Below are positions 44,671-53,405 of a DNA stretch of 64,000 nucleotides, in pieces. Below the pieces are notes generated by a model, which saw only the letters and a list, made by a program, of their open reading frames with translations, searched no databases and had not been told where the DNA came from. How positions within the stretch are numbered: position 1 is the first letter of the stretch; every line of letters starts with the position of its first letter. A program made the translations under genes and the position numbers. The DNA is from CAWGGS01 sp963822095 (GTDB lineage Bacteria; Desulfobacterota; Desulfobulbia; Desulfobulbales; Desulfocapsaceae), in contig CAWGGS010000028.1 in NCBI GenBank assembly GCA_963822095.1, forward strand, positions 62,001 to 126,000. The letters are read 5' to 3'.

Positions 44671-45111
44671 TTAAGGAGCAGACGGGCTGGCAACACGATA
44701 CGTTCCGCTCTGCCCTGTGGAGGGTGTCACAAAACTCGGACCGGTTGCAACCGGTGTATAGGCCTGACTATCGGCAATTACTCCAGTACATTCAGCAATG
44801 CTTTTTTTGTAGCCCGCTGCAACTATAATCTCCGAAATATTCCACTTCTTGGCGGCAGCACGGATATCCTGTCCTTTTGCCCCGGCACAATACAGGGCCT
44901 TGACAAGATTCTCCGGATTCAACCCTTCTTCCAAAAACGGCTGACTGTTCTCAACAATAAGATCCGGCTTAACTCCATCTTTCATGGCCAGGACGACAGC
45001 CTTATCAATTCCTTCCTTGGCATACATTTTCTGAAAATCCACCAGCCATGCTGCAACGGCAATTGAAAAACTCATCAAGACCAACAGAAACGCAATTGCG
45101 ATTTTTTTCAT
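44671..45111 (-). CDS. Small exported protein, first gene of the exopolysaccharide cluster
   Basis: 146 residues from the ATG at 45111 (GGGAGG upstream). A signal peptide (IAFLLVLMSFSIAVAAW) precedes a helical domain with two cysteines (LYCAGAK and AECTGV) that may form a disulfide, and a Pro/Ser/Thr-rich tail. It resembles small periplasmic proteins carried at the head of exopolysaccharide clusters in related bacteria, but I cannot name the family. A candidate sigma-54 promoter lies about 90-110 bp upstream, making it the first gene of the transcript. Confidence 0.75.
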   Translation of the reverse strand: MKKIAIAFLLVLMSFSIAVAAWLVDFQKMYAKEGIDKAVVLAMKDGVKPDLIVENSQPFLEEGLNPENLVKALYCAGAKGQDIRAAAKKWNISEIIVAAGYKKSIAECTGVIADSQAYTPVATGPSFVTPSTGQSGTYRVASPSAP

Positions 45112-45141
45112 CTCATCCTCCCGGATACAGGACCACCACAT

Positions 45142-45497
45142 ATTGGGGTGATTTTAAATCTTTTGTTCAATGCTACAAGTAGCATAAGATTATTTAGCGT
45201 ATTATACATCTTATTGCAAGGACTATACCAAGCTTTATCATACAAAAAAAAGCCATATCTTATTTAATTAACTTACTTTGAGAAAAAAATTACGGAAAAC
45301 GGACAAAGCAATTCCTGTTTTCCGGAAATTAATTCCGCCCTAATGTAATATCAAGCACCTTTTCGTAATCTTTAAGATATTTTAAATCGACCTATTAGCA
45401 ACCGTCACTCATAGGTTATAAGACATGGGTTCTCTCTTTTTTCTCCCGGCTCCTGCCTTTTCCTTCCCTTCAGTCATCACTCATCACCCTTCACCGC
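45142..45497. other. AT-rich upstream region of the exopolysaccharide cluster
   Basis: Contains the sigma-54 candidate at 45215-45231, AT-rich DNA, and then a C/T-rich stretch (45420-45497) with a short copy of the TCATCACTCATCACCC motif. No gene is seen. Confidence 0.5.
45215..45231 (-). promoter_or_regulatory. Candidate sigma-54 promoter of the exopolysaccharide cluster
   Basis: Minus-strand TTGGTATAGTCCTTGCA: TGG at -24 and TTGCA at -12 with GG and GC exactly 10 bases apart. Transcription would start near 45203, about 90 nt before the ATG at 45111. Confidence 0.7.
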
Positions 45498-45709
45498 AGT
45501 TCCTGCCGTTCCTGTCGTTCCTGCCGTTCCTGTAGTTCCTGCCGTTCCTGCCGTTCCTGTAGTTCCTGTCCGTTCCTGCCGTTCCTGTTCCTGCCGTTCC
45601 TGTAGTTCCTGCTATTCCTGCCGTTCCTGTAGTTCCTGTACCGTTCCTGTTTTCCTGTGTTCCTGTAGTTCCTGCCGTTCCTGTAGTTCCCGTAGTTCCC
45701 GTCGTTCCA
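45498..45709. repeat. Nine-bp satellite (GTTCCTGCC/GTTCCTGTA units)
   Basis: About 23 head-to-tail copies of GTTCCTGNN, mostly GTTCCTGCC and GTTCCTGTA with a few length changes. It lies between the exopolysaccharide cluster and the toxin-antitoxin genes. Open frames through it encode only low-complexity peptides and are not genes. Confidence 0.93.
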
Positions 45710-45778
45710 ACATTGACCTTATTGACCAACTTAGGTACAATAGACTAACGATGATTAATTTTTATAAAGGTGAAAATA

Positions 45779-46015
45779 ATGATTGTGAATATTTCTGAAG
45801 CAAAAGCAAAATTGTCCAAATTGGTTCACATGGTCTATCAAGGGGAAAAAGTAGTTATAGCCAAAAATAATCTCCCGCTTGTCGACTTGGTCATCCATAA
45901 ACCCGAAGGCAAAAGAAAACTCGGGCTCTTAAAAGGTAAGTTCAAACCACCTCAAGATATTATGCAAGAAGACCCAGAGATCAATGCAATGTTTTATGGT
46001 AGTGATGGCATTTGA
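45779..46015 (+). CDS. Phd/YefM-type antitoxin
   Basis: 78 residues from the ATG at 45779 (AAGGTG upstream). The N-terminal part VNISEAKAKLSKLVHMV and VVIAKNNLPLVDLV is the Phd/YefM antitoxin DNA-binding and dimer domain; the C-terminal ~35 residues would wrap the toxin. Such antitoxins repress their own operon. The partner PIN toxin follows, but with an unusual 110-bp gap rather than an overlap. Adjacent repeats upstream might have disturbed the promoter. Confidence 0.85.
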   Translation: MIVNISEAKAKLSKLVHMVYQGEKVVIAKNNLPLVDLVIHKPEGKRKLGLLKGKFKPPQDIMQEDPEINAMFYGSDGI

Positions 46016-46125
46016 TTTTCTCTTAAAAATCCCTGAAACTACAGCAAAAAAAACCAATAATCAACAAGACAACAATTCGAAATAGTCGGTGAGTGATCGT
46101 ATCTGACGCCGAAAAAAGTATCCCA

Positions 46126-46491
46126 ATGAAAATCATTATCGACACCCATATTTTCCTCTGGGCTTTATCTGACACGGCCAGACTGACAACACCAAGACGG
46201 AAGGATCTGGAGTCCATGGCAAATACTGTATATGTAAGTTCAATTACAATTGCCGAGCTTATGATAAAATCTTCGGTCGGCAAAATTCATATTGACTTTA
46301 ATCCCGTCGACTTGGCTAGACAAAGCGGCTTTGAAATGCTCAATTTTTCAGGTGAAGATGCTCTTTTCTTGCAGGATTTACCATTTCATCACAAAGATCC
46401 TTTTGATCGTATGCTCATCGCGCAGAGAAGTGGTACCGAAAAATTGAACAAGCTGTTAAGTGTGAAATCTGCTACGAATAAGACCCAATGA
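46126..46491 (+). pseudogene. PIN-domain toxin (VapC-like), 3' end replaced by an IS junction
   Basis: The reading frame starts MKIIIDTHIFLWALSD, the PIN-domain first acidic motif, and continues through ITIAELMIKSSVGK and HHKDPFDRMLIAQ, the second and third acidic regions. After DRMLIAQ the normal last strand of PIN proteins is missing and unrelated residues run to the stop at 46491, just before the IS3-type orfA. The break near 46425 coincides with the expected left end of that element. The toxin is therefore probably inactive. It could still fold partly, since the catalytic acidic residues are before the break. Confidence 0.75.
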
Positions 46492-46514
46492 AGGGTTCAA
46501 TCAAGGAGCAGACA

Positions 46515-46817
46515 ATGACAAAAGGAACAAGAAGAAAACATTCAGCAGCATTTAAAGCGAAAGTGGCACTGGCTGCGATGGCAGGAGATAGGACGCTTGC
46601 CGAATTGGCCCAGCGCTTTGATGTCCATCCGAACCAAATCACCAACTGGAAAAGACAGCTAAGCGAGAATGCTGCCGCCGTTTTTGATAAAGAGAATTCA
46701 CCCAAGCCTTCTATCGACATAAAGACCTTGCATGCCAAGATAGGTCAGCTGACACTCGAAAACGATTTTTTAGAAGGAGCGCTCACCAAGGTGGAATTGC
46801 TGGGCGCAAAGCGATGA
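46515..46817 (+). CDS. IS3-family transposase OrfA
   Basis: 100 residues. A helix-turn-helix of the HTH_Tnp_1/IS3 type (RRKHSAAFKAKVALAAMAGD, then TLAELAQRFDVHPNQITNWK) is followed by a leucine-zipper-like helix (LHAKIGQLTLENDFLEGAL). This is the DNA-recognition and dimerisation part of IS3-type transposases. AAGGAG lies before the ATG at 46515. It overlaps orfB by four bases, which is the usual position for programmed frameshifting in this family. Confidence 0.9.
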   Translation: MTKGTRRKHSAAFKAKVALAAMAGDRTLAELAQRFDVHPNQITNWKRQLSENAAAVFDKENSPKPSIDIKTLHAKIGQLTLENDFLEGALTKVELLGAKR

Positions 46818-47070
46818 TCGACCGCAAACATTCTCTTTCGATTACAAGGCAGGCTCAGTTGGTGGGCATAAGCCGCGGCAGTGTCTATTATCGTCCAAAA
46901 TCTGTTAATGATGCTGACTTGGAGTTGATGCAACGTATCGACAAACTGCATCTGGAGCATCCGTTTATGGGTGCCCGTATGCTGCGTGACCAACTCAACA
47001 GAGCTGGTGAAGATGTGGGCCGCAGGCACGTCGGTACCTTGATGAAGCGCATGGGCATTGAAGCTTTATA
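46814..47070 (+). pseudogene. IS3-family transposase OrfB, truncated
   Basis: Starts MIDRKHSLSITRQAQLVGIS and contains the HTH_21 region (HPFMGARMLRDQLNRAGEDV, RHVGTLMKRMGIEALYP) but ends before the integrase core with its DDE residues. The break is at the left inverted repeat of the IS1634-like element (about 47070). No continuation of the integrase core is recognisable after 48951, so the element cannot transpose by itself. Confidence 0.85.
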
Positions 47071-48952
47071 CCCTGAAAGTCGGCTAAAGCGTACACTACT
47101 TGGTGTCCATTCCCAAATACTTTAAAAACAGTTTGTCTCTGGCCACAGATTCGGTGGACCATCGATAGTCACCCATTACCGTCTGTATCTTTGTGGTTTC
47201 AATGCAGTCAAACCAGTCCAGGATCTGGGCGAGAGAGCGTTGTGCCAACCAGTTTTCCAGCTTCTTTTCGAGTTTGATAAGTGACTTGGTTTTTCCAGGT
47301 TCTTTCTTCCCGAGCCTGGCTTGCACTTGCTTTATCTTTTTTGTCAGGAAGCAATGGTAGCCAAGCGAGATGAATTGTGTGAATTGTCTTCCTCGTAGAT
47401 TGTCTGGGTACCATGTGCGCGGTCGCGCACCGTCGAGCCTCCCTTTTTGCACGGCAAACAGTTCTTCGATTTTTTCTCGCAGCCGATAGTTTTCAAGCGC
47501 AGTAAACGTGTCCATGGTCTGGTTGCTGACGAGGGCAAAGTATCCGAAGTACTTTTTGGCCTCGGCAATGGCTTCATCGTTGAACCCCACTTTCATTCGT
47601 CCTCCACGCCCCTTTCTGGAACAGGTCAGGTACTTGTCTATTTTCTTTTGCGCTGAGTCGGTGAACTCAGTCTTTCCTTCTTCTACCTGTGCTTTCAGTT
47701 CAAGCAGATCCTTACGGAAGGCGAGTTCTTTTTTTGCTTCGTTGTCGGGGGAATAGTAAACATGCACATACAGACGGCGCGAAATCGTTTCTTTTTCACC
47801 GGCAACCTTGCTATTGCGAGATCGCTGGCGCACCCTGCTGAACTGGTGCATTCTCGGTGAAGTTGCTCCGCATATGGATGGATCGAACGGGCAAGTGCTG
47901 GACATGGTTGCCAGTGTTGCACGGAGTTCATCAACTGTCTCGCGGACCCAGACAATATTTGGATCAACCAGGGTCAGAAACTTAACGTTTCGCAAGGCGA
48001 ACTCCATCATGTTCTTCTGGCTGTAGTAGCCGTTATCTGTGACGATCAGAGGTTTCTCAAGATTGAGACACTTGAGTTGTGCCAGAGTGTTCTCAATGGA
48101 TATGACATCTGGAATATTGCCGGGTTGTTTAGCGAATGCCATCGGTTCACGAGACTTCACTGAATACAGGGTCAAAAGCTTGATCGTATTGAGTCCGTCT
48201 CCATCCTTGTTGAACCCCCGCCGTGCCTCCGACTGATTTTCAGAGTAGGTCGAGATGGTTGTTGAGTCAAAAGCCAGCACAGGAGATTCTCCCAGACGTG
48301 CCGCCCGAGCTGAGAAATAGCTCTGGACTCCTTCTTCATTGCGGCCAACATCTTTAAACAGCTTGCCATAAACGTCTTCGGTAATCAGTTCCTGATATGG
48401 AAGTGGGTGCATCACCTGCCAACTTTCAAGACGCGGGAGTGTGTTGCCACCGGAACCGATCCAGTAGCGTGCGATAGAAAGCATCTTTTCCGCATCACCC
48501 TCGCTGAAAGAAGCACCTACATCATCATCAATGCCGGAAACCCTGCCAACCCATTCCAAGATGTCTGTGAGGCCGGTGTGACGACGTGCCGCATTAGCAA
48601 TCCTAGCTTCGCCTTTGCGCTTTTTCGGACGAGTAGGCACAATTTTTTGTGTCCCGGCTTTGATTTTTCCTTTGAGTTTCTGGCTGACCGTATAGGTCTT
48701 TTTGGTCTTTTCGTCGTAGGCCGTAATCCGTTCATAGACGTAAATATCACCATTCGGACGCTTTTCGCGTCTTTCGCCGACGTGAGTTTTTCCTGTTATT
48801 GGCTTAGCCATGCATAATCTCCGCTAATAATGTGCGTATAAATATAATACGCACACGTTAAAAAGCAAGAAAAAAAGCACGGTTTTTCAAATAAACCGTG
48901 CTGGTAGAGTGGTGTTTGTGGCTTAAAATGTGCGCTTTAGCCGATTTTCAGG
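47070..48952 (-). mobile_element. IS1634-like insertion sequence with terminal inverted repeats
   Basis: Inverted repeats of about 26-28 bp with three mismatches lie at 47070-47096 (CCTGAAAGTCGGCTAAAGCG) and 48928-48952. The element carries one transposase gene on the minus strand. A short A/T duplication (TATA-type) may flank it. It splits the IS3-type orfB. Confidence 0.85.
47096..48811 (-). CDS. IS1634-family transposase
   Basis: 571 residues with a DDE catalytic pattern: first aspartate in AFDSTTISTYSEN, second in LIVTDNGYYSQKN, and the glutamate in YRLREKIEELFAVQK (a YREK-like motif of the IS4/IS1634 group). The N-terminal ~90 residues are basic and probably bind DNA. The length is normal for IS1634 transposases, and no frameshift is seen, so the gene looks intact. 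The start codon lies about 140 bp inside the right inverted repeat. Confidence 0.92.
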   Translation of the reverse strand: MAKPITGKTHVGERREKRPNGDIYVYERITAYDEKTKKTYTVSQKLKGKIKAGTQKIVPTRPKKRKGEARIANAARRHTGLTDILEWVGRVSGIDDDVGASFSEGDAEKMLSIARYWIGSGGNTLPRLESWQVMHPLPYQELITEDVYGKLFKDVGRNEEGVQSYFSARAARLGESPVLAFDSTTISTYSENQSEARRGFNKDGDGLNTIKLLTLYSVKSREPMAFAKQPGNIPDVISIENTLAQLKCLNLEKPLIVTDNGYYSQKNMMEFALRNVKFLTLVDPNIVWVRETVDELRATLATMSSTCPFDPSICGATSPRMHQFSRVRQRSRNSKVAGEKETISRRLYVHVYYSPDNEAKKELAFRKDLLELKAQVEEGKTEFTDSAQKKIDKYLTCSRKGRGGRMKVGFNDEAIAEAKKYFGYFALVSNQTMDTFTALENYRLREKIEELFAVQKGRLDGARPRTWYPDNLRGRQFTQFISLGYHCFLTKKIKQVQARLGKKEPGKTKSLIKLEKKLENWLAQRSLAQILDWFDCIETTKIQTVMGDYRWSTESVARDKLFLKYLGMDTK

Positions 48953-49246
48953 ATATAATCCGGTCTCAAAGGGTTCCCCTGAACTGACTGAAAAAATTTT
49001 TCCTAACCGCCTTAGATAACAAATAATTGCCCATTATTCAGTGGTTTCCATGGAATTCGCGGGTAGCCTGCTGGAAAAGGTGGGCCATGTCTGCCGTTGT
49101 TTTGTCCGTATGGTCGGGCCATCGCACCGTAAGGTTTTGCAATCAGTATGTCAAAGAGGGGAAGAGAAAAATTTTCATTTTTCGGCCAACGGCTATACAA
49201 TATAAACGGAAACCTCGACATAATGTTTGATTTCGGGAGATAACCT
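48953..49246. other. Region after the IS without a supported gene
   Basis: Follows the right inverted repeat of the IS1634-like element. It does not continue the interrupted IS3 orfB in a recognisable way. The end contains GGGAGA, the ribosome-binding site of the next gene. Confidence 0.45.
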
Positions 49247-51013
49247 GTGTTTGAAGAGAGCGATACAATTGTCCCGGATTTTGATCCGCATTTTAAGATA
49301 TTTCACGAGTTGATGGCCTTTAAGGTCATGAATATCCTGCTTGTTTCCAGTCCCTATGATGCCTTTATCATGGAGGAGGACGGGTCCATCGCCACTCGTG
49401 TCATCCGTGAGTACCAAGGGCTGAATCTGAGTGGAGCACCTCGGGTAACCCGGGTCTCTTCCGGGCAGGAGGCCATTAAGCAGATTAAAAACAAGCGATT
49501 TGACCTGGTCATCACCATGCCTTTCATGAGTGGTACCAATGCGTTTGATCTCGGTCTTGCCATCAAAAAAATCAAGCCGAACCTGACGGTCATCCTGATC
49601 GTCCATAATATCCGCGCCATATCACCGCTTTCTTCCAAATGCGACAACTCCGGTATCGATAATATCTTCCTCTGGTGTTGCGGATCGGAACTACTGGTAG
49701 CTCTGGTTAAAAATGTTGAAGATCACGTCAACGCGGTGGCCGATACCAAACGGGCCATGGTGCGGGTCATCATCTACATCGAAGACTCGCCAGTGGACCG
49801 ATCCTTTTTCCTGCCGCAAATCTATAAAGAGGTCGTCCGACAGACCCAATCCGTTCTTGATGAAAGCCTCAATGAGAAACACCGACTGCTCAGAATGCGG
49901 GCCAGGCCAAAGATCCTGATGGCAACCGATTACGAGCATGCTCTGTCGTTTTATGAATCCTTCAGACCCTACGTCTTCGGCATTATTTCTGATGCAAGGT
50001 TCCCTCGTGAGTGCACAATGGATCGGGATGCCGGTATCCGGTTTTTGACCCATGTCCGTGAGCAGGTCCATGACCTCCCGCTTTTGTTGTTGTCCTCTGA
50101 AACGGAGAACAGGGCCAAGGCTGAATCTATTCCTGCCGTCTATATAAATAAGAGTTCACCTTTTGTGGTGGATGAACTGCGCAGCTTTTTTATAGACCAT
50201 CTGGGATTTGGGGATTTCGTTTTCCGTCTACCGGACAAAACAGAGATCTGCCGAGCAAATACCATCCGGGAATTTGAAGAAAAACTAAACGTTATTCCGG
50301 AAGAATCCCTCAGATACCATGCCGGCCGGAATCATTTTTCCAACTGGGTCATGGCCCGTTCGGAAATTGTGCTCGCCCGACGCCTGCACAAGGAATATAT
50401 CTCCCGGATCAAGCGGATAGAAGATATGCGTGCCGATCTGGTCTTTAAGGTACATGCACTGCGCCGTCTGCGGCAGCAGGGCATCGTAGCCAGATTTTCC
50501 ATTGATGACTATGACGGGGAGATTATGGATTTTGTCAAGATCGGTGACGGTTCTGTCGGCGGCAAGGCACGGGGACTTGCCTTCATGTGGGCCATGAATC
50601 GAAAGCTGTCGTCCGCGGGCAGGTCATATCTGTTAATCGGCCCGGGCCGCTGGGGTTCTGCCGATCCCTGGCTTGGTATTCCGGTCCAATGGGGTGATAT
50701 CTCGGCGGTCGGTGCCATAATCGAAATATATAGTGACCTCATACGGGCCGATGCTTCACAGGGTAGGCACTTTTTTCAGAATATTACATCCCTGGGAATC
50801 CCTTATCTGACAGTAAATGGTCGGAAGATCAAGGAACGGGTGGCGGGCCTTGCCGAGGATGATTATCTGGATTGGAAATGGCTTCTTGCGGTTTCACCTG
50901 AAAACGATGGGGTATATGTGCGTCATGTCCGTCTCCCCCAGCCCTTCGTGATGATCTGCAATGGAAAAAAACCTGAGAGTGTCATATATGTTTCCCGGCC
51001 GGTTGCCGGATAG
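49247..51013 (+). CDS. PEP/pyruvate-binding-family-like protein with N-terminal receiver-like domains, apparently lacking the ATP-grasp domain
   Basis: 588 residues with a GTG start behind GGGAGA. The N-terminal ~330 residues hold two receiver-like folds (ILLVSSPYDAFIMEEDGS with RFDLVITMPFMSG; then VRVIIYIEDSPVDRSFFLP with LLLLSSETEN). The C-terminal part has DFVKIGDGSVGGKARGLAFM followed directly by SYLLIGPGRWGSADPWLGIPVQW. In the longer proteins I know from this family these two motifs are separated by several hundred residues of a pyruvate-phosphate-dikinase-type ATP/PEP domain; here they are joined in frame. The protein may therefore be a shortened regulatory form. The gene is 33 bp upstream of gdhA, on the same strand. 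Confidence 0.65.
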   Translation: MFEESDTIVPDFDPHFKIFHELMAFKVMNILLVSSPYDAFIMEEDGSIATRVIREYQGLNLSGAPRVTRVSSGQEAIKQIKNKRFDLVITMPFMSGTNAFDLGLAIKKIKPNLTVILIVHNIRAISPLSSKCDNSGIDNIFLWCCGSELLVALVKNVEDHVNAVADTKRAMVRVIIYIEDSPVDRSFFLPQIYKEVVRQTQSVLDESLNEKHRLLRMRARPKILMATDYEHALSFYESFRPYVFGIISDARFPRECTMDRDAGIRFLTHVREQVHDLPLLLLSSETENRAKAESIPAVYINKSSPFVVDELRSFFIDHLGFGDFVFRLPDKTEICRANTIREFEEKLNVIPEESLRYHAGRNHFSNWVMARSEIVLARRLHKEYISRIKRIEDMRADLVFKVHALRRLRQQGIVARFSIDDYDGEIMDFVKIGDGSVGGKARGLAFMWAMNRKLSSAGRSYLLIGPGRWGSADPWLGIPVQWGDISAVGAIIEIYSDLIRADASQGRHFFQNITSLGIPYLTVNGRKIKERVAGLAEDDYLDWKWLLAVSPENDGVYVRHVRLPQPFVMICNGKKPESVIYVSRPVAG

Positions 51014-51046
51014 ACCTTCTCTTCTTACTCTGCAAAGGAGATACAT

Positions 51047-52396
51047 ATGGATCAGATCATGACTCACATCATGGAAAAAGACCCGGAGCAGCATGCGTTC
51101 CACCAGGCCGTCAAAGAGGTCGTCTCTTCGGTAACTCCGGTCCTGGACCGTAACCTGGAGTATAGGAAACAGGCCGTTTTGAAACGGATCACTGAGCCGG
51201 AGCGGGTCATCATGTTCCGGGTACCATGGATGGATGATGAGGGGCAGGTTCAGGTGAACCGTGGTTTCAGGGTGGAGATGAACAGTGCGCTGGGTCCTTA
51301 TAAGGGTGGTTTACGCTTCCATCCCTCGGTCAACCTGGGGATCATGAAATTTTTGGCCTTCGAGCAGGTTTTTAAAAATTCACTCACCACTCTGTCCATG
51401 GGAGGAGGAAAGGGCGGCTCGGATTTCGACCCTAAAGGTAAATCAGATGCAGAGGTCATGCACTTCTGTCAATCCTTCATGGCGGAACTTTTCCGGCATA
51501 TCGGGCCGAATACCGATGTCCCGGCCGGTGATATCGGGGTCGGGGCGAGGGAAATAGGTTTTCTGTTCGGAATGTATAAGAAGCTCAAAAATGAGTTCAC
51601 CGGGGTCCTCACTGGCAAGAGCCTGAATTGGGGTGGCAGCTTGATCAGACCCGAGGCCACCGGATACGGAGCGGTATATTTTGCCGCAGAAATGCTGGGC
51701 ACGAAAAATGAAACCATCGAAGGCAAAACCTGTCTGGTTTCCGGATCAGGCAATGTCGCCCAGTTCACCGTCGAGAAGATTATAGATTTGGGAGGTAGAG
51801 TCGTGACCTTGTCCGATTCCTCCGGCTATATATTTGATGAAAAAGGAATCGATACTAAAAAACTTGACTTCGTGAAGTACCTGAAAAACGTCAAACGGGG
51901 CAGAATCCAGGAGTATGCTGAGGAGTATAAAGGGGCTGTCTATACCCCCGTTGATCCGTCTCTTGGGCATAATCCGCTTTGGGATCACAAGGCGCACTGT
52001 GCATTGCCATGTGCGACCGAAAACGAGATAAACGACCAGGATGCAGCCAATCTTATAAAAAACGGGATCCAGCTGGTCTGTGAGGGGGCGAATATGCCCT
52101 CCACCCCTGAGGCCATAGATATATTTATCGACAACAATTTGCTGTATGCACCCGGCAAGGCTGCAAACGCGGGCGGTGTGGCGGTTTCCGGTCTTGAAAT
52201 GGCCCAAAATTCCATGCGTCTCTCCTGGCCGCGACAGGAAGTGGACAACCGGCTCAAGCAGATCATGAAATCCATTCATAAGACATGCCTGGAAGCTGCG
52301 GATGACTATAATGTTTCCGGAAACTATATGGCGGGCGCCAATATTGCAGGTTTTGTCAAGGTAGTCAATGCAATGCTCGATCAGGGACTGGTATAA
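51047..52396 (+). CDS. gdhA: Glutamate dehydrogenase (NADP-type, hexameric class)
   Basis: 449 residues, the usual length for the bacterial NADP-dependent enzyme that aminates 2-oxoglutarate. Substrate and catalytic motifs are present: RVEMNSALGPYKGGLRFH, SLTTLSMGGGKGGSDFDPKG (the catalytic lysine region), PAGDIGVGAREIG, ATGYGAVYF, and the Rossmann motif VSGSGNVAQFTVEK. The ATG at 51047 has AAAGGAG upstream. It follows the PEP/pyruvate-binding-like gene by 33 bp and may be co-transcribed with it. A perfect 8-bp hairpin (52417-52437) follows the stop. Confidence 0.97.
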   Translation: MDQIMTHIMEKDPEQHAFHQAVKEVVSSVTPVLDRNLEYRKQAVLKRITEPERVIMFRVPWMDDEGQVQVNRGFRVEMNSALGPYKGGLRFHPSVNLGIMKFLAFEQVFKNSLTTLSMGGGKGGSDFDPKGKSDAEVMHFCQSFMAELFRHIGPNTDVPAGDIGVGAREIGFLFGMYKKLKNEFTGVLTGKSLNWGGSLIRPEATGYGAVYFAAEMLGTKNETIEGKTCLVSGSGNVAQFTVEKIIDLGGRVVTLSDSSGYIFDEKGIDTKKLDFVKYLKNVKRGRIQEYAEEYKGAVYTPVDPSLGHNPLWDHKAHCALPCATENEINDQDAANLIKNGIQLVCEGANMPSTPEAIDIFIDNNLLYAPGKAANAGGVAVSGLEMAQNSMRLSWPRQEVDNRLKQIMKSIHKTCLEAADDYNVSGNYMAGANIAGFVKVVNAMLDQGLV

Positions 52397-52416
52397 GGTT
52401 CCGAGAAATTGGTTGA

Positions 52417-52437
52417 CGGCAAAGGATGACTTTGCCG
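52417..52437 (+). terminator. Hairpin after gdhA
   Basis: CGGCAAAG (52417-52424), loop GATGA, CTTTGCCG (52430-52437). There is no T run behind it, so termination efficiency is doubtful. The rest of 52397-52655 shows no gene. Confidence 0.5.
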
Positions 52438-52655
52438 GGTGAGAGTGCTTAATCTATATGCCGTCGGTTCGTTGGGCTCCTGGGCGATGACAAGAATGGG
52501 ATGCTGCATACCTGTAAATGTACCGCCGGTTTCCCATGGAGCATGGACAAAAGAGAAATGAGACCGGAGAGCTCAGTGCTTGGATTGGATACGATCCATG
52601 CAATAAAGGGTTTTTCATGGAAAAAGGTAGATAGACAACTGGTGGAAACAGACAA

Positions 52656-53405
52656 TTGAGATCCTTATACGACAAACAGTGTGCCCAGGAGTTCGCCTCC
52701 ATGGAGGCCAGACTTAACAAATTTTTCTATAATATTACGGTTCGATGCCCGTATAATCAGCCTTTTGCCGCCACTTTTTATCAGGGGGTGTCGGGACCGT
52801 TGCCGGATAGGGCAATGGAATTGTTCCTGGCTGCGGGGTACAGACGCAACGGCAATTATCTCTATACCATGCACTGTGCCGAATGTGAGAAGTGTATACC
52901 TATTCGCCTGTATCCCAAGACCTTCCGACCCAATAGAAATCAGAGAAGGGTGCTTAAAAAAAATAGCGATGTGGACCTGAAGATCGCCCCTCTTAGCATG
53001 AGTACGGAAAATCTCGACCTCTGCGAGAGGTTTCTGCAAAGTCGGTATCCCCATAAAAACAATACAGCCAAAGGGTATTATTCCGGCTTTTTCCTGAACA
53101 CGATCACTTCGACCTTTGAATTCCATTACCGTATCCAGGGGAGATTGATCGGAAACGGCATTGTCGATATCGGGGACAACTGGATGAACGCAGTATATTT
53201 TTTCTTTGATGAAGATGAGGCATGGCGGAGTCCGGGAACCTATAACATCCTGACAATGATTGCGTATTGCCTGGAACAAAATATCGATTATCTCTATCTG
53301 GGTTACTGCATCAGAAATGTTTCGGCAATGAGTTATAAGGAGAATTTTCGTCCGTATTATGTCCTGATCGATTCACAATGGCAAGAAGGCGGCAGCGACA
53401 AATGA
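52656..53405 (+). CDS. bpt: Arginyl/leucyl-tRNA-protein transferase (Bpt/Ate family)
   Basis: 249 residues. The N-terminal cysteine region (YTMHCAECEKCIPIRLYPKTF) and C-terminal DUPF-type region (FEFHYRIQGRLIGNGIVDI, AVYFFFDEDEAWRSPGTYNIL, YLYLGYCI, MSYKENFRPYYVL) match bacterial aminoacyl-tRNA-protein transferases that add Leu or Arg to protein N-termini in the N-degron pathway. The start is a TTG at 52656 with GGTGG nine bases upstream; the first ATG is at 52701 and would still leave the conserved part. It is a single-gene unit between gdhA and the radical SAM gene. Confidence 0.93.
   Translation: MRSLYDKQCAQEFASMEARLNKFFYNITVRCPYNQPFAATFYQGVSGPLPDRAMELFLAAGYRRNGNYLYTMHCAECEKCIPIRLYPKTFRPNRNQRRVLKKNSDVDLKIAPLSMSTENLDLCERFLQSRYPHKNNTAKGYYSGFFLNTITSTFEFHYRIQGRLIGNGIVDIGDNWMNAVYFFFDEDEAWRSPGTYNILTMIAYCLEQNIDYLYLGYCIRNVSAMSYKENFRPYYVLIDSQWQEGGSDK

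Larger units (their letters stand above)
46427..47070 (+). mobile_element. IS3-family element remnant
   Basis: Contains an intact orfA and the first part of orfB. Its left end is inferred from the truncated toxin gene (near 46427, TGGTACCGAAAAATTG). The right part and right inverted repeat are not seen; the element is interrupted by the IS1634-like insertion at about 47070. Confidence 0.7.

Noticed and set aside
45484..45729. Minus-strand frame rich in Gly-Thr through the nine-bp satellite
   Set aside because: A translation artefact of the repeat, without start signals or homology.
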